Of a stretch of 64,000 nt of DNA, positions 1-7,653 are shown piece by piece. The notes beneath the pieces were generated by a model, which was not told the DNA's origin, made no database searches, and was given only the letters and a program-made list of their open reading frames with translations. Numbering within the stretch: position 1 is the first letter of the stretch; every line of letters starts with the position of its first letter. The position numbers and the translations under genes were made by a program. Origin of the DNA: Alkalihalobacillus sp. AL-G (GTDB taxonomy: Bacteria; Bacillota; Bacilli; Bacillales; Fictibacillaceae); NCBI RefSeq assembly GCF_030643805.1, contig NZ_CP094656.1:1798001-1862000 (forward strand), written 5' to 3'.

Positions 1-827
1 CCTTCTACACACTCATATATACTGGAAAGTTCACTTGGTGTTGATGTGAACAAACGGTATTTCAGTAAAGGGAAATACTTTTCCCAACTCTGGAATTGCT
101 GGTAAGCACTGAGATGTTTTGTTAAACTGTCGTTTGTTGCAGGCGGTACCAGCTCTGATATACTACTCAGGGGCTCCTGATGCTCAATCAACTTGCTGCG
201 GATACCAGTTGCACTTGCAATGGTGTTTGAGGTATTTTCTTTATCATGATAACCCGCTCCGGTTCTTTTAATCGTTTCTGGGATGATGGATGAATTGAGC
301 TTACGAATAGCATTTATGTAATGGAAACCTAAAATATTGTTTGGCTTTGACAGGTCTACAGTAGTTTCTGGTCGCTCTGGGATCTCTAGAAATGCCCGTG
401 ATGCAGCAGAAGGGTAACTCAGCCCTGACTGAATTTGGGCCTGAATTCTTTCATTATACATTCTTTCGTTTTGTTCGATGAACGATACAGTGTTCAAGAA
501 TGGTTCTATTTCACCTGACTCGCTTCCAAAAATGATTCGTCTGCAAAGGAGTGCGTCAAGGATTGCTACCGCACCAAAGGCGAATTGGTCCGCTCTTTGA
601 GTAGCGTATGCGTACGGTAATTCCACAACAACATCGACGCCAGAACGAAGGGCCATTTCCGTACGTGTCCATTTTGATACCATTGCAGGCTCTCCACGTT
701 GCAGGAAGTTACCGCTCATGACTGCAATAGCAAGTTCAGCTTCTGATTTTTTTTTCGCTTCTTGTAAATGATAGAAATGACCGTTATGAAATGGATTGTA
801 TTCAACGATTAGGCCAAGAGCATTCAT
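1..827 (-). CDS. tmcAL: tRNA(Met) cytidine acetate ligase, C-terminus cut by window edge
   Basis: Partial gene: 275 codons are open from ATG at 827 down to base 1 with no stop. The family is about 400 residues, so the C-terminal third lies outside. The protein begins MNALGLIVEYNPFHNGHFYH, carrying the nucleotidyltransferase HxGH-type motif (HNGH) near residue 14. TmcAL (YlbM) activates acetate with ATP and acetylates C34 of elongator tRNA-Met. It lies divergent from ylbN, as in B. subtilis. An AAGGAG-like ribosome site precedes the start (AAGGAGTTGGT on the minus strand). Family assignment is firm; tRNA specificity is taken from the family. Confidence 0.93.
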   Translation of the reverse strand, partial: MNALGLIVEYNPFHNGHFYHLQEAKKKSEAELAIAVMSGNFLQRGEPAMVSKWTRTEMALRSGVDVVVELPYAYATQRADQFAFGAVAILDALLCRRIIFGSESGEIEPFLNTVSFIEQNERMYNERIQAQIQSGLSYPSAASRAFLEIPERPETTVDLSKPNNILGFHYINAIRKLNSSIIPETIKRTGAGYHDKENTSNTIASATGIRSKLIEHQEPLSSISELVPPATNDSLTKHLSAYQQFQSWEKYFPLLKYRLFTSTPSELSSIYECVE

Positions 828-997
828 AGTACCAACTCCTTATTGTTATATTGTATCAGAATCTGGTAGGCTGATTAAATGCAGAATCAAAAACAAAAAT
901 GGGTACAAAGAGGAAAGTCAATGATTAAATAAGTAAAATATGTCCGATAGGACGATTGGCAAGCGAAATCTCAGCCGAAGCATGTAAAGAAAAAATG

Positions 998-1026
998 TTG
1001 ACAATTATTTCATTGAAAGCTATAAT
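998..1026 (+). promoter_or_regulatory. Consensus sigma-A promoter of ylbN-rpmF
   Basis: TTGACA at 998-1003, a 17-base spacer, then TATAAT at 1021-1026: both hexamers are perfect matches. It lies 28 bases before the ylbN start, so the leader is short. This suggests strong constitutive expression, fitting a ribosomal protein operon. Confidence 0.85.
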
Positions 1027-1054
1027 TACTACTGTTGCCTTGAGGTGATGACAT

Positions 1055-1582
1055 ATGAAATGGTCCATACAGCAACTGAGAAGTTTTCAGCACAAAGGAC
1101 TAAAAATTGATGAAACAATCAAGATGGAAATGATACGCGATTTTGATCCGGAAATTCTCGAACTTTCACCAGTTCATGTAAAGGGAAATGCTGAGATTAA
1201 CCAAAATCGTGCCGTATTTCATCTTACATTGACAGGGGAAATGACCTTACCTTGTGCAAAAACACTTGTGGAAGTCCCTTATCCGTTTACGATCCAATCA
1301 ACAGAAATTTTTCTGTTTGATCCGGAGCACAGTGTAGACGCAAATGAGGAAGATATTCACGTATTAGAGGGAAACACGGTCGATTTAATACCCTATATCC
1401 GTGAAAATATCCTTCTGGAAAAGCCTTTGAAGATTATCAGCCCTGAACCAACTAATGACCCGCCAGCTCCACCTACAGGAAAGGGTTGGGATGTTGTTGA
1501 AGAGAGTGAACAACGCGAAAAGGTTGATCCGAGAATGGCCGAACTGGCTAAGTTACTTAACAAAAATGATGAAAAAAAGTGA
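1055..1582 (+). CDS. ylbN: YceD/DUF177 family protein YlbN
   Basis: A 175-residue cytoplasmic protein of the YceD (DUF177) family, the usual upstream partner of rpmF across bacteria. The central stretch around residues 45-75 (TLTGEMTLPCAKTL) matches the family's conserved core around a single Cys. The C-terminal end is charged and low in complexity. In other bacteria and plastids the family is linked to 23S rRNA accumulation; the exact function here is unknown. It starts at ATG 1055 after GAGGTGATG and is followed 61 bases later by rpmF, probably co-transcribed from the consensus promoter at 998-1026. Confidence 0.9.
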   Translation: MKWSIQQLRSFQHKGLKIDETIKMEMIRDFDPEILELSPVHVKGNAEINQNRAVFHLTLTGEMTLPCAKTLVEVPYPFTIQSTEIFLFDPEHSVDANEEDIHVLEGNTVDLIPYIRENILLEKPLKIISPEPTNDPPAPPTGKGWDVVEESEQREKVDPRMAELAKLLNKNDEKK

Positions 1583-1643
1583 AGAAACGTCAACTAGCTT
1601 GACCTTCTATAACTGAACAATCCCGTTAAGGAGGTGGAAACAC

Positions 1644-1817
1644 ATGGCAGTACCTTTTAGAAGAACCTCTACTACTCGTAAAAACAAACGTCGTACACAT
1701 TATAAGCTAAAAGTACCTGGAATGGTAAAATGCCCAGAATGTGGCGAATACAAGCTTTCTCACCGTGTATGTCCGGAATGTGGAACATACAAAGGAAAAG
1801 AAGTAGTTTCAAAATAA
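1644..1817 (+). CDS. rpmF: 50S ribosomal protein L32
   Basis: A 57-residue basic protein beginning [17 protein letters not shown], with two CxxC pairs (CPEC near residue 30 and CPEC near 43) that form the zinc ribbon of the Cys-containing bL32. The Cys-containing form implies zinc binding; some bacteria also keep a Cys-free paralogue for zinc starvation, not seen in this window. An AAGGAGGTGG ribosome site is 6 bases before ATG. It is the last gene of the ylbN-rpmF unit, closed by a strong terminator. Confidence 0.97.
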   Translation: MAVPFRRTSTTRKNKRRTHYKLKVPGMVKCPECGEYKLSHRVCPECGTYKGKEVVSK

Positions 1818-1827
1818 GTAACTTAAA

Positions 1828-1866
1828 CGGGGTTGACTCTAGCATCTAGAGTCAGCCCCGTTTTTT
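1828..1866 (+). terminator. Rho-independent terminator of ylbN-rpmF
   Basis: A 15-bp stem (1828-1842 pairing with 1846-1860, one G-T pair), a 3-base loop and a run of six T. Confidence 0.92.
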
Positions 1867-1987
1867 ATATCGTGGATGGAACCTGGGTATGAAGCATTCA
1901 TAGCGACGGTTTCACGAGAAATCAACGGGAAACCAGCTGTATGAGCCTATCATCACGACTTTTTCCCTCGAAAAGGAGAATGTACAA

Positions 1988-2743
1988 GTGAAAATCAAAA
2001 AAGAATGCAGGGATGGCATCGGGTGGATCGTATTGAATCAACCTGAACGTCGGAATGCGATTGATACCGAAATGATGGGGCGATTGAAGGAAATACTTAC
2101 GGAGTATGAAAACGATGGGGATATCAAGCTTGTCGTCATTACCGGCAGTGGATCTAAAGCATTTTGTTCCGGTGGAGATCTTTCGGTTTTTCATAATCTA
2201 CATACTGAAGATGAAGCGTATGCCATGCTTTCTAAAATGGGGGACATACTCTTTCAACTGTTTACCTTTCCTAAACCGACCATTGCATTGTTGAATGGAA
2301 CTGCTGTTGGTGGTGGATGTGAAATCGCTTCTGCTTGCGACTTTCGAATAGGTTTTCCTCATGTTAAACTCGGATTCATTCAAGGTACACTTGGCATTAC
2401 TACGGGATGGGGAGGTTCTACGTATTTAATGGAACGACTTGACCCTGTAGCTGCATTTGAGATGCTATTAACCGCAACAACCTATTCTGCAGATGAAGCT
2501 TTAACTTTAAATTTCATCCAAAAGATATTGAATTCAAATGACCAGCTAAAAGAGTTTAATGAGTATGTATCACCAATGTTGCAACTTTCCTTAGATGTTT
2601 TGCAGGCTTATAAACAACGGAGCCTGGATCGGATGGATTTGATTCACATGAAGACGCGGATTGATAGAGAAATCAAGGAGTGTGCCCGTCTTTGGGAATC
2701 CGACGATCATCACATAGCAGTACGAAAATTTCTTGATCATTAA
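1988..2743 (+). CDS. Crotonase-superfamily acyl-CoA enzyme, possibly a decarboxylase rather than a hydratase
   Basis: A 251-residue protein of the enoyl-CoA hydratase/isomerase superfamily. It has the first oxyanion-hole region FCSGGDLSVF near residue 57 and the second one, GTAVGGGCEIASACDFRI, near residue 105. Where hydratases carry Gln-Pro-Glu with the first catalytic Glu, this protein reads FPHVKLGF, so that Glu is absent. The downstream Glu (AAFEMLLT) is kept. A GWGGSTYLMERL segment recalls the WGG motif of ethylmalonyl-CoA decarboxylase (ECHDC1 type). The GTG start at 1988 follows AAAAGGAGAA. The gene stands alone between rpmF and rsfA. The superfamily is certain; the reaction is inferred. 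Confidence 0.75.
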   Translation: MKIKKECRDGIGWIVLNQPERRNAIDTEMMGRLKEILTEYENDGDIKLVVITGSGSKAFCSGGDLSVFHNLHTEDEAYAMLSKMGDILFQLFTFPKPTIALLNGTAVGGGCEIASACDFRIGFPHVKLGFIQGTLGITTGWGGSTYLMERLDPVAAFEMLLTATTYSADEALTLNFIQKILNSNDQLKEFNEYVSPMLQLSLDVLQAYKQRSLDRMDLIHMKTRIDREIKECARLWESDDHHIAVRKFLDH

Positions 2744-2880
2744 ATATGACGGATGACCCACCATAATTTCTCTGAATAATTGATTCTGTTTTAGTAAAAA
2801 ACTCTTAGTAGAACTAAAGTCTATCTTTTCTATTAAACGCATATGTATGTTAATAAAGTAGAATGTTTGGAGGGATGCAG

Positions 2881-3531
2881 GTGGGTTCAACACGCCAGGA
2901 TGCCTGGAACAATGATGAAGACCTCTTTTTAGCAGAGGTAGTCCTCCGTCATATTCGAGAGGGCGGCACTCAGCTTGCGGCTTTTGAAGAGGTAGGAAAG
3001 AAGCTATCTCGTACATCAGCAGCATGTGGTTTCAGGTGGAACTCATTAATACGAAAGAAATATGATGCGGCAATCACAATAGCAAAAAATCAACGTAAAC
3101 AGGCAATGAACAAAAGAGCAGAGAAAGGAAAAGCAAATAAGGATAATCCAATGCAACAAGAACAATCTCAAAACTATCCTGAACGGATCGAGACAGTAAA
3201 CCGATCAGAAAATCCACTAGATAAACTGAATCTTGAAGATGTTGTTGATTATTTAAAAGCATTGAAAGATGGTAGCAGCCGTGAAAAAACACTTGAGAGA
3301 GAGAATGAAAAATTACAACAGGTGGTTGCTGAGGTAAAAAAGCAAAATGAACAATTAAAACAAGAGTACGAACAATTACAAAAATCATTTGAAAATGTTA
3401 ACGAAGATTATACGACAATGCTGAATTTTATGGAACGTGCCCGTAAACTTGCAGTGACCGATGATCCACATTCAAATCAGGTGAAATTTCAGATGGATTA
3501 TAACGGAAACCTTCAAAAAGTAGAAAAATAA
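2881..3531 (+). CDS. rsfA: RsfA-family prespore transcription factor
   Basis: A protein of about 216 residues with an N-terminal SANT/Myb-like helix-turn-helix domain (TRQDAWNNDEDLFLAE, residues about 4-60). A polar linker follows, then a coiled coil (residues about 135-185, rich in Glu, Lys and Gln). RsfA in B. subtilis is a sigma-F-dependent regulator that tunes sigma-F regulon genes in the forespore. GTG 2881 is preferred over the upstream in-frame ATG at 2863, because GGAGGG at 2869-2874 is six bases before GTG while the ATG has no ribosome site. It is convergent with ylbP across a shared terminator. Confidence 0.88.
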   Translation: MGSTRQDAWNNDEDLFLAEVVLRHIREGGTQLAAFEEVGKKLSRTSAACGFRWNSLIRKKYDAAITIAKNQRKQAMNKRAEKGKANKDNPMQQEQSQNYPERIETVNRSENPLDKLNLEDVVDYLKALKDGSSREKTLERENEKLQQVVAEVKKQNEQLKQEYEQLQKSFENVNEDYTTMLNFMERARKLAVTDDPHSNQVKFQMDYNGNLQKVEK

Positions 3532-3532
3532 A

Positions 3533-3602
3533 AGGGATGACCCATAAGAGCCTGGCGCATTGTGTTACGTGCCAAGCTCTTGCATATTGGGTCATCCCTT
3601 TC
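3533..3602. terminator. Bidirectional terminator between rsfA and ylbP
   Basis: A long inverted repeat. AAGGGATGACCCA at 3533-3545 pairs with TGGGTCATCCCTT at 3588-3600, with a second internal stem (GAGCCTGGC with GCCAAGCTC). T-rich on the plus side and preceded by A-runs, so it can serve both convergent genes. Confidence 0.85.
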
Positions 3603-3622
3603 AATAAGTTTTCATAACTTTA

Positions 3623-4129
3623 TTAAATACCTGGATGTTTTACAGGGTTATCATTCTCAACCGGTTCTTGTTCTGCTACACCCTTTGGATAGCATACATA
3701 GGGATTTTCTCCTCGATCTCGGTCAGGATTATACGTGACCGATTGAAAGCCCATCTTTTCCCAAAACTCACTGGATCGCTGTCTTGCATTCGTTTTGACA
3801 GGAAGATCGAATGACTTCGCAAACTTGACGAGAGCGCTTCCAAATCCTTTTCCGTGATATTCAGGGAGTACTTCAAGCTTCCAAAGCTCTAAATAATCCT
3901 GTGGCGGGTCGAAATAACGATCGTAGTTCCCGTCAATTCTGTATAGACTCATTCTAGCGACCAACTTATTCCCATAATAGATTCCATAAAACGGTGATTC
4001 ACTATCGTTTTCGATAATATTTTCCTGTAGATCCTCAAGCATTGACAGCTCCTGGATCCCATATTCTTTAAACTTCTTAAATTCTTCAAGAGTTTTAAAA
4101 TTGATAAGAAGTCGTTGAACTTTATACAT
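3623..4129 (-). CDS. ylbP: GNAT-family N-acetyltransferase YlbP
   Basis: A 168-residue GCN5-related acetyltransferase. Motif A is seen as WKLEVLPEYHGKGFGSALV near residue 88, where HGKGFG is the acetyl-CoA pyrophosphate loop. The following SSEFWEKMGFQ segment is the usual motif-B region. The C-terminal 20 residues are polar and probably disordered. Position beside rsfA matches ylbP of B. subtilis; the substrate is unknown. ATG 4129 is followed by conserved sequence, and the upstream gap of 177 bases to the plus-strand carboxylase gene must hold divergent promoters. Confidence 0.88.
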   Translation of the reverse strand: MYKVQRLLINFKTLEEFKKFKEYGIQELSMLEDLQENIIENDSESPFYGIYYGNKLVARMSLYRIDGNYDRYFDPPQDYLELWKLEVLPEYHGKGFGSALVKFAKSFDLPVKTNARQRSSEFWEKMGFQSVTYNPDRDRGENPYVCYPKGVAEQEPVENDNPVKHPGI

Positions 4130-4306
4130 GATGAGACAGCCCCCTTCGATTCATTTCCTATTCCTTCTACTTTTATTATATAATAAAGTAGCGAAAAATT
4201 CTGCCATAATGCAAAAATCCCACAGATTTCTACATGAAAAAACAGGATTTCGAGCATTTGGTGTTGAAATGAGTATGTTGAAGCATAGAGAAAAGGAGGA
4301 GATGGT

Positions 4307-5653
4307 TTGAAAAAAATCCTTATAGCAAACCGAGGGGAAATTGCAGCTAGAATTGTTAGAACATGTGAAACACTTGGAATCGAAACCGTTATTGTGTATT
4401 CACAGGCTGATCGCGATCTTCCTTACGTGAAGAATGCTAAAATAGCCTATGAAATAGGTGAACCACCAGTAGTCAAGTCGTACTTGCGTGGTGATCGGAT
4501 ACTTGAAATCGCAAGGTCTGAAAACGTAGATGCGATTCATCCAGGTTATGGTTTTTTATCCGAAAATGCCGATTTTGTACGAAAAGTTGAAAACGCTAAC
4601 ATTACGTTCATCGGCCCGCGAGCAGATGTTGTTGAAGCGATGGGTGATAAAGTACGAGCACGTGATACGATGAAAGATGCTGGAGTTCCTGTAGTCCCTG
4701 GAAGTGATGGTCCGATAAGTGATGTTGACGAAGCTGTCGCATTAGCAGATACAATCGGATATCCTGTGATGGTCAAGGCAAGCGCTGGTGGTGGTGGTAT
4801 TGGGATGCAGAGATGTGACGATGAAAAGACATTACGTTCTGCGTTCGTATCCAGCCAAAACCGGGCAAAAGCTTACTTTGGAAATGATGAAATGTTTATG
4901 GAAAAATTCATTTCGAACAGTCGTCATATTGAGGTTCAAGTCTTCGGTGATAAGCTGGGGAATATCGTCCATCTTTTTGAACGCGATTGCTCCATCCAGA
5001 GAAGGCACCAAAAAGTTGTTGAAGAAACACCTTCTCCATTTTTATCTGAAGAGGTTCGTGAGCAGATTTGTAACGCAGCTGTTCAGGCTGCAGATCATGT
5101 AAAATACACAAATGCAGGAACGGTGGAATTCATCGTTGATGGACAGGAGAATTTTTACTTCCTAGAAATGAATACGAGGCTTCAAGTAGAGCATCCAGTT
5201 ACAGAAATGGTTACTGGATTAGACTTGATTGAGTGGCAGCTGAACGTGGCGGAAGGGAAGCCATTACCATTGTCCCAGGGTGAAATTACAAAGAGCGGAC
5301 ATAGTATAGAATTCAGGATTTATGCTGAGGATCCGAACACGTTTTTACCTGCCCCTGGCACGATCGGGAGCTTTTTACTTCCTGAATTGGAAGGGAGTCG
5401 TGTTGATACGGGCTATGGTCCTGATACACAGGTGACCCCATTTTACGATCCGATGGTGGCAAAGGTTATCATTCATGCTAGCGATCGAAAAAAAGCCATT
5501 CAGCAATCATTGAACTTTTTTAAAAAGTGGAAGCTGGATGGAATCAAGCATAATGGACCTCTTTTTGAAAGCATCTTAAACGATGGTGATTTTCAAAAAG
5601 GAAATTATACAACACAATTTCTTAATCAACGTTCTTCAAAAGTAAACAATTAG
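4307..5653 (+). CDS. Acyl-CoA carboxylase, biotin carboxylase subunit
   Basis: A 448-residue biotin carboxylase: ATP-dependent carboxylation of the biotin carrier with bicarbonate. The N-terminal domain starts KKILIANRGEIAARI. The ATP-grasp domain has the glycine-rich loop KASAGGGGIGM near residue 158. The catalytic region shows FLEMNTRLQVEHPVTE near residue 285, including the conserved EMNTRLQVEH block. The start is TTG at 4307 behind AAAGGAGGAG. It is the first gene of a carboxylase-BCCP-carboxyltransferase operon separate from any fatty-acid-synthesis accBC. The pairing with a fused-type beta subunit points to propionyl-, methylcrotonyl- or a related acyl-CoA carboxylase. The accC name is avoided because the acyl specificity is unproven. 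Confidence 0.93.
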   Translation: MKKILIANRGEIAARIVRTCETLGIETVIVYSQADRDLPYVKNAKIAYEIGEPPVVKSYLRGDRILEIARSENVDAIHPGYGFLSENADFVRKVENANITFIGPRADVVEAMGDKVRARDTMKDAGVPVVPGSDGPISDVDEAVALADTIGYPVMVKASAGGGGIGMQRCDDEKTLRSAFVSSQNRAKAYFGNDEMFMEKFISNSRHIEVQVFGDKLGNIVHLFERDCSIQRRHQKVVEETPSPFLSEEVREQICNAAVQAADHVKYTNAGTVEFIVDGQENFYFLEMNTRLQVEHPVTEMVTGLDLIEWQLNVAEGKPLPLSQGEITKSGHSIEFRIYAEDPNTFLPAPGTIGSFLLPELEGSRVDTGYGPDTQVTPFYDPMVAKVIIHASDRKKAIQQSLNFFKKWKLDGIKHNGPLFESILNDGDFQKGNYTTQFLNQRSSKVNN

Positions 5654-5664
5654 GAGTGATCGAC

Positions 5665-5877
5665 ATGAAAGAAATCAATGCATCAATGGCAGGAACAGTC
5701 TTGAATGTACTCGTATCGGAAGGTGAATCAGTAGCAGCGGGTCAGGCTGTAATGATGTTGGAATCTATGAAAATGGAAATTCCGATTGAAGCACCGGAAG
5801 CTGGAGAAGTTAGTGCAGTTAACGTCAATGTTGGGGATTTTGTAAACGAAGGAGATACACTGGCTGTTCTCAAGTAA
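5665..5877 (+). CDS. Short biotin carrier (biotinyl-lipoyl attachment) protein
   Basis: A 70-residue biotinyl domain with little else. The biotin acceptor is the Lys of ESMKM (Lys36 from this start), within the conserved MMLESMKMEIPIEAP block. The length matches the small carrier YngHB of B. subtilis rather than the approximately 160-residue AccB. ATG 5665 has AGGAGTG six bases upstream. An in-frame GTG at 5656 is less likely since it overlaps that site. It carries CO2 between the subunits encoded on either side. Confidence 0.92.
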   Translation: MKEINASMAGTVLNVLVSEGESVAAGQAVMMLESMKMEIPIEAPEAGEVSAVNVNVGDFVNEGDTLAVLK

Positions 5878-5880
5878 ATA

Positions 5881-5898
5881 TGAATGAGCGCTCGTTCT
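5881..5898. promoter_or_regulatory. FadR-like palindromic operator inside the carboxylase operon
   Basis: TGAATGAGCGCTCGTTCT is a near-perfect palindrome (16 of 18 centre-paired bases when one pair at each side is allowed to differ). It resembles the B. subtilis FadR (TetR-family, YsiA) site, recalled as TGAATGANTANTCATTCA. It fills the gap between the carrier stop at 5877 and the carboxyltransferase ribosome site near 5912. Binding is inferred; no fadR gene is in the window. Confidence 0.5.
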
Positions 5899-5924
5899 GT
5901 ATGAAGTAATGAAGGAGGAATTGG

Positions 5925-7463
5925 ATGTCGAAAACATTAAACGAAACTTTGCAAGCGACGAATGAACGTATCGAAAGCGGCGGCGCAGAGAAGTACCATG
6001 AAAAATTAAAAACACAAAATAAATTATTTGCAAGAAAACGACTTGATTTATTATTCGATGAAGGATCCTATACGATTGAAGACGGTAAATTCGCCAACAA
6101 TAAGGATGAAGGATTACCTGCAGATGGTGTTGTGACGGCTATTGGAAAAGTTGGCGGAAAAACAGTATGCGTCATGGCCAACGATTCCACTGTAAAGGCT
6201 GGATCTTGGGGGGCGCGTACAGTCGAGAAAATCATTCGTATCCAAGAGACTGCCATGCGTTTGAAGGTACCTCTCTACTATCTTGTCGACTCTGCCGGAG
6301 CACGAATCACGGATCAAATTGACATGTTTCCAAATCGACGTGGAGCTGGAAGGATTTTTTATAACCAGGTCAAAATGTCTGGAATGATCCCTCAAGTATG
6401 TGTTCTTTTTGGTCCTTCAGCAGCTGGTGGGGCCTACATCCCAGCATTCTGCGACATTGTTATCATGGTGGACGGGAATGCTTCGATGTATCTAGGTTCA
6501 CCACGTATGGCTGAGAAGGTTATTGGTGAAAAGGTTACACTTGAGGAAATGGGTGGAGCAAAGATGCACTGCAGCGTTAGTGGATGCGGTGATGTACTTG
6601 CAGAATCTGAAGAAGAGGCAATTGAATCAGCGCGGCAATACCTATCCTACTTCCCGGCAAATTATGAGAAAAAACCTGAAAAAGCTGAAGTGGAAGAGCC
6701 GTTCCTGGATAAAAACCTTTCCGACATCGTACCCGAAAATCAAAACGTCCCATTTGATATGTATGAATTTATCAATGGATTGATAGACGATCAGAGCTTT
6801 TATGAGGTAAAGAAGCTTTTTGCTCCTGAGATGATTACCGGATTTGCTCGTTTGAATGGTGCGCCAGTCGGGATCATTGCCAACCAACCCAAAGTAAAGG
6901 GCGGCGTACTCTTTGTCGATTCAGCTGATAAAGCTGCAAAGTTCATTACACTATGTGATGCCTTCTCGATCCCGTTGCTATTCTTGGCTGATGTTCCTGG
7001 CTTTATGATCGGAACGAAGGTGGAACGGGCTGGAATTATCCGGCATGGAGCGAAACTTATTGCTGCAATGAGTGATGTAACTGTTCCTAAAATTTCTGTC
7101 ATTGTTCGGAAGGCATATGGAGCTGGCCTTTATGCAATGGCAGGTCCGGCGTTCGAACCGGATTGTTGTATTGCTCTCCCAACAGCACAAATTGCTGTTA
7201 TGGGACCTGAAGCAGCTGTCAATGCTGTTTATTCGAATAAGATAAGTGAAATTGAAGATCCGAAAGAACGGATTCAATACGTACAGGAAAAACATAAAGA
7301 GTATAAAGAGCATATCGATATTTACAAGCTTGCTTCTGAAATGATCGTGGATGATATCGTTTCAGCCGATCAGCTACGCGAGGAATTAATTGATCGATAT
7401 AAAGTATATGAAAACAAGGAAATGACGTTCAGTACCCGAAAGCATCCGGTTTATCCAGTATAG
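5925..7463 (+). CDS. Acyl-CoA carboxylase, carboxyltransferase (beta) subunit
   Basis: A 512-residue carboxyltransferase of the propionyl-/methylcrotonyl-CoA carboxylase beta and methylmalonyl-CoA decarboxylase alpha type. It is one chain holding both crotonase-fold halves. The N half shows LVDSAGARITDQ near 124 and FGPSAAGGAYIPAFCD near 161. The C half shows FLADVPGFMIGTKVE near 353 and the AYGAGLYAMAGP oxyanion region near 398. It transfers the carboxyl group from biotin to an acyl-CoA. The ATG follows AAGGAGGAATTGG. Substrate is not readable from the sequence; a biosynthetic acetyl-CoA role is less likely since the organism should have separate accA/accD. Confidence 0.92.
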   Translation: MSKTLNETLQATNERIESGGAEKYHEKLKTQNKLFARKRLDLLFDEGSYTIEDGKFANNKDEGLPADGVVTAIGKVGGKTVCVMANDSTVKAGSWGARTVEKIIRIQETAMRLKVPLYYLVDSAGARITDQIDMFPNRRGAGRIFYNQVKMSGMIPQVCVLFGPSAAGGAYIPAFCDIVIMVDGNASMYLGSPRMAEKVIGEKVTLEEMGGAKMHCSVSGCGDVLAESEEEAIESARQYLSYFPANYEKKPEKAEVEEPFLDKNLSDIVPENQNVPFDMYEFINGLIDDQSFYEVKKLFAPEMITGFARLNGAPVGIIANQPKVKGGVLFVDSADKAAKFITLCDAFSIPLLFLADVPGFMIGTKVERAGIIRHGAKLIAAMSDVTVPKISVIVRKAYGAGLYAMAGPAFEPDCCIALPTAQIAVMGPEAAVNAVYSNKISEIEDPKERIQYVQEKHKEYKEHIDIYKLASEMIVDDIVSADQLREELIDRYKVYENKEMTFSTRKHPVYPV

Positions 7464-7510
7464 AGGATACAAACAACGTTTCTTGCAAACTTAGATAAAG
7501 CGAATAGGTC

Positions 7511-7583
7511 TTAATTAGGGTCAGACTCTACCGAACAGCAACATTCAATATAGTGTTGTTAAGGTGGCGGTCTGACCCTATTA
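7511..7583. repeat. Long inverted repeat after the carboxylase operon
   Basis: TAGGGTCAGAC near 7515 pairs with GTCTGACCCTA near 7571, with inner complementary segments around AACAGCAACA and TGTTGTT. No T-run follows directly, so it may be a weak terminator or a dispersed hairpin. A related GTCAGGT...ACCTGAC hairpin occurs at 17191. Confidence 0.6.
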
Positions 7584-7653
7584 ATGTATTTTATCGTCCT
7601 TTTATAATGTGCTACTATTAAGACAAATCCTAGTACGAAAGACGGGGATTCAA

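Noticed and set aside
1880-1905. A TATGAAGCATTCATA palindrome upstream of the crotonase gene considered as a FadR site
   Set aside because: The arms are shorter and differently spaced from the FadR box, so it is not supported.
4128-4310. A 60-codon ORF between ylbP and the biotin carboxylase gene
   Set aside because: No ribosome site or recognisable features; it overlaps the ylbP start on the other strand and the carboxylase ribosome site.
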